Part shown: in pieces, positions 25,151 to 33,170 of the stretch
Position numbering within the stretch: position 1 is the first letter of the stretch
Layout of the letters: each line of letters opens with the position of its first letter
NCBI GenBank assembly: GCA_903916735.1
Contig: CAIWXX010000025.1
Coordinates: 1 to 44,736 of the forward strand
Direction: 5' to 3'
Length of the DNA stretch: 44,736 nt
Origin: an uncultured Acidobacteriota bacterium
GTDB taxonomy: Bacteria; Acidobacteriota; CAIWXX01
Program-made: the position numbers and the translations under genes
Notes under the pieces: model-generated
Told to the model about the DNA's origin: nothing
Seen by the model: only the letters and a program-made list of their open reading frames with translations
The model's database searches: none

Positions 25151-26332
25151 TCATTCTATCTTGTCAAATCGGCCATCGCGCCTCTGATGATCAGTGCCTG
25201 CCAGATCGGTTTCGTTCGAGGTTCCAGATGCAGCTGCCGTCAGCGGAAGTACCTCCTGCAGATCGCGATCTCGCCTCTCGCCGCTCTTGATATCGATGTG
25301 CCAGCCTGTCAGTCGTGAAGCCAGCCGGACATTTTGCCCCTTCTTCCCGATAGCGAGCGAGAGTTGTTTCTCATCGACAAGAACATCGACGGTCTTGTCG
25401 GATTGACTCCGTATGTTCACGCGGCGGATTCGAGCGGGACTGAGAGCTTTCGTCACGAAAGCAACCGGATCCTGTGACCATTCGATCACATCAATCCTCT
25501 CCCCGCGCAACTCCCGAATGATCGCTTGAATCCTGCTGCCCTTGACCCCGATACAGGCACCGACTGGATCGATGCCTTTGTCCTTGGAGCTGACTGCGAC
25601 TTTGGAACGTTCGCCGGCCTCACGAGCGACCCCTCTGATCTGGACAACACGATTTCGGATTTCAGGAACCTCGCCTTCCAAAAGCTTCTGGAGCAGAATG
25701 GCGTCAGATCGCGATGCGACGATCGTCACATCATGGGCGCTTATCAGCACTTTCACAAGAACAGCTCGAAGCCTGTCCCCGAGTTCGAAGTGCTCAATCG
25801 GGCTCTGCTCCTTTTTCGGGAGAACCGCTTCCACTCGACCGATATCCATTATGATATCAGAGCCGTCATAGCGCTTGACACTGCCGGTGACGACTTCACC
25901 GATTCGAGCATTATACTCCTGATAGATGCCACCGACTTCGACGTCGTGCATTCGGTTCGCAATGACATGCTTGGCGGCCTGAGCGGCGATTCGTCCGATG
26001 GCATCGGTATCTTTCATGATCTCCAGAGTTGCGCCCAGCTTGATGTCGGAATTGCCAAGACATGCATCGGTGATGGAAATCTCGGCTCTTGAGTCGACAA
26101 CCTGTTCGACAACTGTTTTCTTCGAGAAAACCTTGAAGGCACTTTTTAATGGGTCGAACCGTGCAAAGAGCTTTTCCCCGTTGCCGTAATAGCGATGTGC
26201 CGCGGCCTTGAGAGCGTCTTCAACGGCGGAAATCAGTATTCCTCGATCCATGCCGCGATCACGGCTCACTTGGTCGAGGACAAGCGAGAGGTCGAGCTCA
26301 CCTTCTGAAGGTGATTTCTTGCTTCGCCTCAA
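25151..26332 (-). CDS. nusA: Transcription elongation/termination factor NusA
   Basis: NusA binds RNA polymerase and modulates pausing, termination and antitermination. The 393-residue protein has the N-terminal polymerase-binding domain, an S1 domain (IGEVVTGSVKRYDGSDIIMD), then KH1 and KH2 (REAGERSKVAVSSKDKGIDP, GACIGVKGSRIQAIIRELRG, LAIGKKGQNVRLASRLTGW). The C-terminal acidic repeats of the E. coli protein are absent, as in most bacteria. The start is a TTG at 26332: AAAGGAG lies 8 nt upstream, and the frame overlaps the rimP end by 35 bp. Confidence 0.96.
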   Translation of the reverse strand: MRRSKKSPSEGELDLSLVLDQVSRDRGMDRGILISAVEDALKAAAHRYYGNGEKLFARFDPLKSAFKVFSKKTVVEQVVDSRAEISITDACLGNSDIKLGATLEIMKDTDAIGRIAAQAAKHVIANRMHDVEVGGIYQEYNARIGEVVTGSVKRYDGSDIIMDIGRVEAVLPKKEQSPIEHFELGDRLRAVLVKVLISAHDVTIVASRSDAILLQKLLEGEVPEIRNRVVQIRGVAREAGERSKVAVSSKDKGIDPVGACIGVKGSRIQAIIRELRGERIDVIEWSQDPVAFVTKALSPARIRRVNIRSQSDKTVDVLVDEKQLSLAIGKKGQNVRLASRLTGWHIDIKSGERRDRDLQEVLPLTAAASGTSNETDLAGTDHQRRDGRFDKIE

Positions 26333-26795
26333 TGATCAGCTCCTTTTTGATTCGAACCGGATTGCTAACCTTTGTCCGACCTTTTTTCGAGTTGTCAACC
26401 GGTTGCAAGACGATCTCTTCAGGCGTGGACTCAAGGAGTGTGCCGACGAGCGCCGTCGACCCTGCCACAGGTTCGGCAAGCGTCACCCGAAGCTTTCGCC
26501 CGATGACCCGAATAAAATCGCGAGTAGCCCCCAACGGGCGGTCGACGCCCGGTGAAGAGACTTCCAACGTATATGGGAATGGGATGATGTCCTCGACATC
26601 AAGCGATGTACTCAGCTGATGGCCGACATCCGCACAATCAGATAGCCGCACTCCTTCATCTCGATCGATCGTCACGATCAACGTCCGGCCCCGGAATTCA
26701 AGGCCCACAAGCTCGCTTCCCTCCCCATCGACAACTTTCGTAGCAAGCGGGCGCAGCTGTTCGACAAGCTCAGCATGCAAAATGTTTTTACTCAC
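26298..26795 (-). CDS. rimP: Ribosome maturation factor RimP
   Basis: RimP assists early 30S assembly around S12. The 165-residue protein shows LVGLEFRGRTLIVTIDRDEG, then LSDCADVGHQLSTSLDVED and YTLEVSSPGVDRPLGATRDF, the family signature. The start is GTG at 26795 with GGAG about 11 nt upstream. It is the first gene of the rimP-nusA-infB operon, with a promoter at 26866-26894, and its last 35 bp overlap nusA. Confidence 0.95.
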   Translation of the reverse strand: MSKNILHAELVEQLRPLATKVVDGEGSELVGLEFRGRTLIVTIDRDEGVRLSDCADVGHQLSTSLDVEDIIPFPYTLEVSSPGVDRPLGATRDFIRVIGRKLRVTLAEPVAGSTALVGTLLESTPEEIVLQPVDNSKKGRTKVSNPVRIKKELIIEAKQEITFRR

Positions 26796-26865
26796 GTGTC
26801 ACCGTTCTCCGGAGACGGCCCGAATTCCTAATCTCTCTTCGCCTATCCTGTATGTATGAACGTCC

Positions 26866-26894
26866 ACTATAACACGCACTTATCAGAAGCTCAA
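26866..26894 (-). promoter_or_regulatory. Sigma-70-type promoter of the rimP-nusA-infB operon
   Basis: On the minus strand TTGAGC (26894-26889) is followed after 17 bp by TATAGT (26871-26866), a five-of-six -10. The predicted start near 26859 leaves a leader of about 65 nt before the rimP GTG. Confidence 0.65.
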
Positions 26895-27296
26895 TGGCAA
26901 AGGAGCGCTCCTAATCCCACAGCATCGGGATTGCCGATGAGGTTCTCTTCTTCTTTGGCGGAGGAACAAAGAAACCTGCTCACCTCAGTTTCTCTGCGCC
27001 TCGGTTCCCGGGCGGCAATCAGCCTCTCACCCAATAGGTTCAGCGATACCCGGGACATCCGATGGGTACCGAAATGGTAACCGGATCGTGGATTGCTGCA
27101 GATCCTGCGACACAGGCGCCGCTGTCTCTTGCCTTTCGTTACCGCGGAATGCACAAACGAAAGTGCGCCCTGCTCCATTCGCCCAGGAAAAAAAGGAGGG
27201 ATTGAATGAAGGTGAAATCCAGTTGATTTTCATATATAGGAATAGGCAGAATCAAAGTGGGGCTTTGTGAATGCGTCATCCAAAGGAGTCAATAGC
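26895..27296. other. Non-coding divergent region between rimP and sixA
   Basis: About 400 bp. It contains a GGTACC/GGTAACC dyad near 27064-27081 and an AAAAAAAGGAGG stretch near 27190, but no small gene that I can support. Several short frames exist on both strands; none has a ribosome site and family-like sequence together. An AT-rich patch (27220-27245) just before sixA may hold its promoter; I found no well-spaced pair of boxes. Confidence 0.5.
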
Positions 27297-27779
27297 ATGA
27301 ATATTCTCATCGTTAGGCACGGCATTGCAGAAGAGATTTCGAGTGGGGGTGACAGCCATCGCGCGCTGACGGAGGAAGGCCGCTGCAAGATCAAGCAAGT
27401 CGCCACCGGCCTTGCCCGAATCAAACCCGAGATAGAGAGAATTTATTCGAGCCCGTTGGTTCGCGCCGAACAAACAGCACAGATCATCGCCGAGTCACTG
27501 AGGACAAATGTCGAGATCATGATCGAGCTGTCTCCCGGCCATTCCCCGATGGACCTCTGCCAGCGGCTCAGCGAAATCCGCAATGTTTCCGGCGTGATGC
27601 TCGTCGGCCATGAGCCAAATTGCTCGGAATTGGCATCCTACCTGCTCGGAAGCACGGGTGAAATCGGTATTGATTTTAAAAAGGGTGCGGCGTGTTTCAT
27701 TCAAGCAACCCATCCCATTGCATCGGCAGGGACCCTTCTCTGGCATCTCCCGCCGAGAATCCTGCGGCTGATAAATTAA
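27297..27779 (+). CDS. sixA: Phosphohistidine phosphatase SixA
   Basis: A histidine-phosphatase-superfamily protein of 160 residues. The catalytic RHG is at 7-9 (ILIVRHGIAEE), the second arginine is in SSPLVRAEQTAQII, and the second histidine is H105 in VGHEPN. Length and motif order match SixA, which in E. coli acts on phosphohistidine of PTS-type or phosphorelay proteins. The start is the ATG at 27297, with AAAGGAG 8 nt upstream; a GTG 30 bp earlier is open but has no ribosome site. It is a lone plus-strand gene, convergent with the DDAH gene. Confidence 0.9.
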   Translation: MNILIVRHGIAEEISSGGDSHRALTEEGRCKIKQVATGLARIKPEIERIYSSPLVRAEQTAQIIAESLRTNVEIMIELSPGHSPMDLCQRLSEIRNVSGVMLVGHEPNCSELASYLLGSTGEIGIDFKKGAACFIQATHPIASAGTLLWHLPPRILRLIN

Positions 27780-27853
27780 AACTGGTGAGTTTTTTGGCGA
27801 TGAAACCCAGTGAAAGCCTCAGCAAGGGTTCATGCCGAGAGCGGAGTGCAGAC

Positions 27854-28663
27854 CTATGTGCACCAGGCGCCGGGGCGAGGAATCCGGATCGACAGGCACG
27901 TCAAAGCTCCGTCAGCCTTATGAAATTCCGATACATCGATGAGGCGCACTGCTATATTTTTTTCTCTTGAGAGTAAGTCAGCAGTTGCGGGACTTCGGGA
28001 GGAGACGAGCACTACAGGCCCCAATACAAGCACATTGGCTCCAAAAGGCTCGATGACCGGAGTGCATCTGAGGCCGGCGTCGCGAAAAGGAGTGATATCC
28101 AAGGAGCCGGCAAAATGCACCAGATGATCAGGCCCTGCCAGAGTGCAGGAGGATTTGAGATGCAGTCCGCCTCTAACATTCACAACAACAACATCTAGGC
28201 CGTCCAAAGCGGCAATCTTCCGCAGAAATTCAGCTCCCTGCGGATTTGTCCTGGATGAAGTCCCGACAAAGAGCCTGTTGCCTGCGCGAAGTACATCGCC
28301 GCCGTCGAGGGTTAGTGGTGCTTCCATCGTATGGAGAGTGCACCATTGATTCAGGCCACTCCTCACCGCGGCAATTTCATGCCGACGTGAAGCGGCGCCT
28401 GGACGCGTCACAACGGCATTCTTTCCGGTTATTACCGCGGTGTCTTCAATAAAGCAGCAGTCCGGGCATGTATCGTCCGCAGGAATTCTGTGAACATCAA
28501 GTCCGAGATCGTTGAGCGTCTTGACGTAGGCATCGTGCTGAGTGCGAGCACGAGCGGCATCGATTTCCTGGCTATGATTTTCGCGTTCGCACCGATCCAT
28601 ATTCGACGCCACATCACGCACGAGGACTGTTAGTGGAGCGGCAAATGGTAACCGATCCGACAT
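27854..28663 (-). CDS. DDAH-type amidinotransferase-fold hydrolase
   Basis: A protein of 269 residues related to dimethylarginine dimethylaminohydrolase, which frees citrulline from methylated arginines. The catalytic set is complete: E73 and D74 in FIEDTAV, H168 in RGGLHLKS, and the nucleophile C256 near the end in DGALTCLS. LDGGDVL and FVGTSSRTN are substrate-loop motifs. An unusual CPDCC (residues 66-70) sits immediately before the FIEDTAV loop, where relatives have PDAVF. Bacterial members may act on methylarginine or on arginine itself; the substrate is not certain. It lies between sixA and the M16 pair with no tight operon partner. Confidence 0.9.
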   Translation of the reverse strand: MSDRLPFAAPLTVLVRDVASNMDRCERENHSQEIDAARARTQHDAYVKTLNDLGLDVHRIPADDTCPDCCFIEDTAVITGKNAVVTRPGAASRRHEIAAVRSGLNQWCTLHTMEAPLTLDGGDVLRAGNRLFVGTSSRTNPQGAEFLRKIAALDGLDVVVVNVRGGLHLKSSCTLAGPDHLVHFAGSLDITPFRDAGLRCTPVIEPFGANVLVLGPVVLVSSRSPATADLLSREKNIAVRLIDVSEFHKADGALTCLSIRIPRPGAWCT

Positions 28664-28807
28664 TTCAGGAATTTCCTCTCTTCGGACACGGCATAGATTC
28701 CAAATCCAAACCCTGACGAGAGAATTTTCTGCTGTAAAAATTCATGAGCAGGACGATGGCAACGGCCCCGATATGATTGTTGTCTGCCGGCAATAGATGA
28801 ATATCTC

Positions 28808-30220
28808 CTAGGTTTTCGGGAACGGCAATTCGGTGCACCGTCCAAGTTTCTTGAGTTGTTCCGCGAGTTTCTCTTTGTCCCCAACAATCAGGACGACCAG
28901 TTGATCAGGATGGATATAGCGCCGAGCAGCCGCCAGCATCTGATCATCGGTGACCCCACGGATTTTGTCCGGATAAGTTGCCCAGTAGGTTTCAGGATAT
29001 CCCTGCAGCTTTTTCACAATTGTCTGCGAGAGAACCTGACCTGTAGAATTGAACTTGAAGACGAACGAGTTCTCCAGATAGTTGAATGCAACCTGTCTTT
29101 CTTCAGGGGCGATCGTGCCGGCGCCGAAATCCGCGAGTAGCTTCCGCGCTGTCTCGACGGCCAAAGCGGCATTTTCATTGGACGTTGTCATTTCCACATC
29201 GAGGATTCCGCGGATAATGCCTTCAGAAACCCCACCATCAACGCCGTATGTCAAACCACGATTTGATCGCAATTCACGCATCAGCCGGCTATTGAATCCG
29301 CCCGTTCCGAGGATGTAATTCATCGGGATCAACGCATAGTGATCGGGGCCGTGGCGGGCTGGGCCGAGATGCCCGAGGATAATGGTTGCTTGTTGTAGTC
29401 CCTTTTTTTCGATGAAGTAGGTACCGCCCCTGGGCTCGGTCGTCACCGCCGGAGGGGCCGGCTGCAGATGGACATCAGACTTCCAGCCCCCCAGAGTCCT
29501 GTCAAGCAGACCGATCATTTCTTTTGTTTGGAAATCGCCATAAATGGCCAGTGAGATATTGGAGGGTTGCCAGCAGGTGCGGTGGAAATCGATCAAATCC
29601 TGTCGCGTTATCGCCTTTATGCTGGCCGTGGTACTGAATCGAGCGTAAGGCGAATCGGCCCCATAGAGCAGTTCCAAAAAGACTGCATTCCCGACCGTCG
29701 TTGGGTAATCCCACCGGCGACGAACGCCATCCAACAATTGTGCCCGAGCAACTTCGATCTTGTCGCTCTCGAAACGCGGCGCCCGAAGAATGTTGGCAAA
29801 ATCGCCCATGATCTCAGGAATATTCTCCGAGAGGCACGAAAAATTGGCGCTGCCGAATTCATCGTCGTAGCCCGCTTCAATAGAGGCGGCGAGAAACTCG
29901 AGTCGGCTGTCAAGTTCATCCCCGGTCTTATTGCCGGCTCCTCCAGTCCGCATAACTTCGCCGGCCATCTCCGCCAGACCAGCCTTCCCAGCGGGCTCCC
30001 AAATCGACCCGCCGCGTGCATAAGCGAAGCCCTGCACAAGAGGGACTTCGTGGTCTTCCAGGAGATAAAGGGTGATCCCATTACCGAGGCGCTGGATATT
30101 CGGCTTCTTTGGTGTGAAATGCAATGGCTGGTATTGCAGGTTGTCGGGCCGGATCTGAGCGACTGCCGGAAGAGCGATGAAGAAGAAGGCCAGAGCGAGC
30201 ACAAGACGATTACTTCTCAT
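28808..30220 (-). CDS. M16-family peptidase-like subunit lacking the zinc motif
   Basis: A protein of 470 residues with a signal peptide (MRSNRLVLALAFFFIALPAV). The fold is M16 throughout, but the zinc-binding HxxEH is replaced by AEMAG in GLAEMAGEVM, so it cannot bind zinc in the usual way. The C-terminal substrate-clamp RSNRGLTYGV (the Arg/Tyr pair of M16B) is kept. This is the pattern of the non-catalytic partner in M16 heterodimers. It overlaps the upstream active-subunit gene by 11 bp, which fits a stoichiometric complex in the periplasm. Confidence 0.92.
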   Translation of the reverse strand: MRSNRLVLALAFFFIALPAVAQIRPDNLQYQPLHFTPKKPNIQRLGNGITLYLLEDHEVPLVQGFAYARGGSIWEPAGKAGLAEMAGEVMRTGGAGNKTGDELDSRLEFLAASIEAGYDDEFGSANFSCLSENIPEIMGDFANILRAPRFESDKIEVARAQLLDGVRRRWDYPTTVGNAVFLELLYGADSPYARFSTTASIKAITRQDLIDFHRTCWQPSNISLAIYGDFQTKEMIGLLDRTLGGWKSDVHLQPAPPAVTTEPRGGTYFIEKKGLQQATIILGHLGPARHGPDHYALIPMNYILGTGGFNSRLMRELRSNRGLTYGVDGGVSEGIIRGILDVEMTTSNENAALAVETARKLLADFGAGTIAPEERQVAFNYLENSFVFKFNSTGQVLSQTIVKKLQGYPETYWATYPDKIRGVTDDQMLAAARRYIHPDQLVVLIVGDKEKLAEQLKKLGRCTELPFPKT

Positions 30221-31712
30221 TTTTGACCTCCTGCGCCGGGGCGGGTTTCCTTACAATTTCGGCGACTGTGCAGTTTTCATCGATTAAGTACTTGCGGGCC
30301 GCATCCATGATCTCCTGCGGCGTGATACTCGCAACAATGTCAGCCCGCTTCAGATACATCCTCCAATCGTTGTACATCAGCTCGTTGATCAGAAGCGAAA
30401 AGGCGAAACGATTGCTCCCGATGCCTCGCACTTGAGATGCCTTCACCTGATTCAGAGCCTTCTCGAGCTCGGTTGGAGTCACAGGCTCTCGGGCGAGTCG
30501 ATCGAGTTCCTCCCGAATCTCCGCAATGACATCATGGCACGTCGCGGGCGCCACTGGTGTTGCCGCGAAGATCATCAGATTGTCGAAACGACGACCAGGA
30601 CCACTGCCTGAAGAAACGTCTGAAACTTTCTGTTCCTTTTTAACGAGCCTTTCCCAGAGCCGCGATGATCGTCCGGTGGCCAGCACATTGGAGATCACAT
30701 CCATCACAAAGGCATCGCGGTTCGGATACGTCGGCTTATGAAAGCCCATGACGAACTGCGGCTCAGCTTCCCATTCCACCTGAATCAGACGCTCGCCTCG
30801 TTGAGCCGGTTCTCGTGTTGTAATGGCAGGCGGCCGCGGGGCTGAAGGAGCATCCCCGAAGTACTTATCGGCAAAAGTCAACACCGCCTTCGGATCGACA
30901 TCACCCACAATCGTGATGACCGTATTGGCCGGCACATAATAAGTTCTGTAGTAGTTCTCGGCAGTCTCCCGCGTCAGCTGGTCCAGATCTTCGATCCAGC
31001 CCACAACCGGTTCATGATAGGGATGCGCGCGGAAAGCAGCAGAATAGAATTCCTCCTCCAGCTTCCCGTCCGGCGTGTCATCGTATTCGCGCCGCTCTTC
31101 CCTAACAACATCCCTTTCTGTATAGAACTCCCGCAAGACGGTGTGCTTGTACCTCTCCGACTCCATCAAGAACCAGAGTTCCAGCTTATTTGACGGCAAA
31201 GACGTGTAAAACACAGTCGTATCGTTGCTTGTCCCCGCATTTGTTCCATTGGCTCCAGCCATATCATAAATTCGATCAATCTCGTCTTTGACGATATATG
31301 GCTGCTGTTTTTCTTCCAGTTCCTTGAGCTTCTTTCTGTCATCCTCGACCTTGGTGGGATCAACACCGGTCTTCTTTTGGGCTTCCTGAAGTTCGCGGAT
31401 AACGGCGTCTTGCTCCTTCATGAGCTCAAGTTCTTTGGCATAGTTCCGAGACCCAATGACAGGAGTTCCCTTAAAGGACATGTGTTCAAAAAGGTGGGCA
31501 AGGCCGGTTCCACCCTTGGGATCATCGACTCCACCGGCCAAGACACCCAGAGCACCAGTAAAGGTCGGAATCTCGTGGCGCTCATAGATCAGAATACGCA
31601 GTCCATTTGGCAGCGTTGTACTCGTGACTCTTCGTTCCAGGTCCGTCAAAGATGCTGCCCCCAGTCCCAAGGGGATGCTGAGAAGGAGTATGCAGAGCGG
31701 ATATTTTTTCAT
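30210..31712 (-). CDS. M16-family zinc peptidase, active subunit
   Basis: A protein of 500 residues with a signal peptide (MKKYPLCILLLSIPLGLGAA). The inverted zinc motif HLFEH is at 73-77, with the distal glutamate in VVREERR (205/206). An insertion of about 50 residues at 95-145 (ELMKEQDAVIRELQEAQKKT, KKLKELEEKQQ) is predicted coiled coil and separates the two metal-site parts. A C-terminal M16 domain follows. The start is the ATG at 31712, because it begins the signal peptide and GAGGA lies 5 nt upstream; an in-frame start 81 bp earlier would bury the signal. It pairs with the inactive subunit downstream and probably clears peptides outside the cytoplasm. Confidence 0.93.
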   Translation of the reverse strand: MKKYPLCILLLSIPLGLGAASLTDLERRVTSTTLPNGLRILIYERHEIPTFTGALGVLAGGVDDPKGGTGLAHLFEHMSFKGTPVIGSRNYAKELELMKEQDAVIRELQEAQKKTGVDPTKVEDDRKKLKELEEKQQPYIVKDEIDRIYDMAGANGTNAGTSNDTTVFYTSLPSNKLELWFLMESERYKHTVLREFYTERDVVREERREYDDTPDGKLEEEFYSAAFRAHPYHEPVVGWIEDLDQLTRETAENYYRTYYVPANTVITIVGDVDPKAVLTFADKYFGDAPSAPRPPAITTREPAQRGERLIQVEWEAEPQFVMGFHKPTYPNRDAFVMDVISNVLATGRSSRLWERLVKKEQKVSDVSSGSGPGRRFDNLMIFAATPVAPATCHDVIAEIREELDRLAREPVTPTELEKALNQVKASQVRGIGSNRFAFSLLINELMYNDWRMYLKRADIVASITPQEIMDAARKYLIDENCTVAEIVRKPAPAQEVKNEK

Positions 31713-32056
31713 GGGTATCCTCGATTCTGAATAACAGATCATGCGCGTACCGGAAATTTCCGTTTGGAAAGTTTCGGGCACTTTCTTGAGCATGCTCTAA
31801 TGAGACGTCAGCAATTGAAAGGACGCCGATGCATGCGCTTTCTATTGAAAAAAGCGCTGAGGCGCATGACCATCCTGCAAGAATGTCCTGTCAAGAAACG
31901 GGTCATCTTACTTATTCAATATGCCCCTGAAACTGATCCACGATCAACGGTGGGGCTGCCCTCTCGATATTCCGTCATCACGGATCAGTGTCCCACAATC
32001 TCCAGTTGCACTTCCATCATCAATTATGGAGGGCCTTCAATCGGTTTTCGGATCTT
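31713..32056. other. Non-coding region upstream of the M16 operon
   Basis: About 340 bp between the 131-residue protein gene and the M16 pair. A TTGACA occurs on the minus strand near 31897-31892, but no matching -10 lies 16-18 bp downstream. ATGACC-type inverted bits flank it (about 31867-31906). No gene is supported here. Confidence 0.45.
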
Positions 32057-32452
32057 CTATCTGCTCTTCGCCCTAAGCGCCTGAGCCGTTCGAAGCGCTT
32101 CCGGCAACCCCTTTACCTTGCGTATTTTGGCGATGTTTTCTCTCTCTCTCGGCGAGAGCTGCCTCAGGAGGCCAAGCAACTGCCCATGCAGTTTCAACTC
32201 GGCACTACGCTGTGGAGATATCTTTCTCCTTTTTCTTTTTACAGGTGCCGTTGCTTCTGATGCGCTATCGACCATAATCGTGGGCCGACGAGGGGCTCTC
32301 TTCTTTTCGGCGATGGCAGAGCCGACCGATTTATCAAGGGTTCCAGCCAGCGCTTCGATGGCTCCAAGAATCGTGGCCTTGTCCTCATCGTTGCGGCTCC
32401 GCCCCAGGATCTCGCATAGTCCGGAAATAAGAACTCCAATTGGTTTTGACAT
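32057..32452 (-). CDS. Basic 131-residue protein of unknown function
   Basis: No family recognised. The start is well supported by GAGG 6 nt upstream. The N-terminal about 47 residues look helical and slightly acidic (GVLISGLCEILGRSRNDEDK). The middle is a basic, Ala/Pro-containing linker (EKKRAPRRP, VKRKRRKISPQRS). The C-terminal 45 residues are predicted helices with the string LRQLSPRERENIAKIRKVKG. The strong basic patches suggest nucleic acid binding. It is divergent from a possible 48-residue gene, with a dyad block between them, the usual layout for an autoregulated DNA-binding protein. That role is inferred from charge and context only. Confidence 0.75.
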   Translation of the reverse strand: MSKPIGVLISGLCEILGRSRNDEDKATILGAIEALAGTLDKSVGSAIAEKKRAPRRPTIMVDSASEATAPVKRKRRKISPQRSAELKLHGQLLGLLRQLSPRERENIAKIRKVKGLPEALRTAQALRAKSR

Positions 32453-32475
32453 CCTTTACCTCATCTTTCTGCGCG

Positions 32476-32517
32476 TATTGAACGCGCCAACACAGGCGTA
32501 TTTCAACGCGTTCAATA
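32476..32517. promoter_or_regulatory. Operator-like inverted-repeat block in a divergent intergenic region
   Basis: TATTGAACGCG (32476-32486) and CGCGTTCAATA (32507-32517) are perfect 11-bp inverted repeats 20 bp apart. The left half is itself a dyad, GCGCG-TATTGAA-CGCGC (32471-32487), and the spacer holds GCGTATTTCAACGC. The block lies 24-65 bp from the 131-residue gene start and 32-73 bp from the small-gene start. A TATCAT (32523-32528) just beyond could be a -10 for the plus strand, so binding here could block its promoter. Confidence 0.6.
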
Positions 32518-32548
32518 ATAAATATCATAGAAATTCAAGAGATACAAT

Positions 32549-32695
32549 ATGCCAGCCATTGTGACAAGAGGTCGTAGCGATTTTCAAAATAAAAATAAAA
32601 CATTTGAATTTCAAAGTAAGTCTCAGTTCTTTCCCAAGACAAACGTCGGAATTTCAAAGAAACCTTATGTGCCGCCGGATGTCATGAAAGCATGA
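32549..32695 (+). CDS. Possible 48-residue small protein
   Basis: A short frame starts ATG at 32549 and ends TGA at 32695. It is Asn/Lys/Phe/Gln-rich and AT-rich compared with neighbours (RSDFQNKNKTFEFQSKSQFF, then KKPYVPPDVMKA). A weak ribosome site AAGAGA lies about 8 nt upstream. Low complexity and small size make coding uncertain. Support comes from its divergent position across the dyad block. No family recognised; the unusual composition may also mean non-coding AT-rich sequence. Confidence 0.35.
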   Translation: MPAIVTRGRSDFQNKNKTFEFQSKSQFFPKTNVGISKKPYVPPDVMKA

Positions 32696-33110
32696 ATTCA
32701 TTGGAATAGAAGCCCGGCCGATGATCAATGCTGTCAACCTGATATGCATCGGGCTTGGACGCCGCCTATAAGAAAGTCCTACTGCAACAAAAACCCCTAT
32801 GACCGCGGAATCTTACTCAAATAAAAACCCTCTGCCTTGAATCGGATTGGAGCCCGTATCAATTGTCAACGCCCACTAATATGATATGGAATTCGACAGA
32901 CAAGTCATGTCACTCTGGAGCTTCCATGAGGGCGGATATGGTTTTCGAATTGGCGCGCGAAGAAAAATGGGCTCCAAATCAGCTCCATTTTCTCGCTGCC
33001 GTCGGAGCATTTCCCAACTCATAAACTATTTCGGACAAGGGTGTTTTTCAGGTCTGTCTCTACGGGCTCAATCCTGCCTTGGTTCTCGCGGATGAAAGGA
33101 TGAAGCTTGT

Positions 33111-33139
33111 TTGAAGTTCTCCTCTCTTTTTCGTATACT
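33111..33139 (+). promoter_or_regulatory. Sigma-70-type promoter of the SGNH hydrolase gene
   Basis: TTGAAG (33111-33116) is followed after 17 bp by TATACT (33134-33139), a five-of-six -10. The leader of about 25 nt contains CCCTCTC and GGGGGGAGG, which can pair and may mask the ribosome site GGGAGG upstream of the ATG at 33171. The 415 bp before the promoter (32696-33110) hold only dyads, such as AGCCCG/CGGGCT at about 32710-32754 and AAAATGG/CCATTTT at 32964-32991. Confidence 0.65.
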
Positions 33140-33170
33140 GCCCTCTCTGGGGGGAGGCTGAGTAGCCAAT

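Noticed and set aside
22317-26795. Long open frames on the plus strand opposite infB and nusA (for example 23730-24695)
   Set aside because: They mirror the codon bias of the real genes on the other strand and show no family-like sequence or ribosome site.
26856-27178. Overlapping 74- and 95-codon frames on opposite strands before sixA
   Set aside because: Both cross the rimP promoter region, lack ribosome sites and have no family-like pattern.
27780-27853. Bidirectional terminator between sixA and the DDAH gene
   Set aside because: ATGAAACCC and GGGTTCAT can pair with a bulge, but there is no T-tract on either side.
28808-30220. Reading the M16 gene without HxxEH as a pseudogene
   Set aside because: The frame is intact, the signal peptide and Arg/Tyr clamp are kept, and inactive partners are normal in M16 heterodimers.
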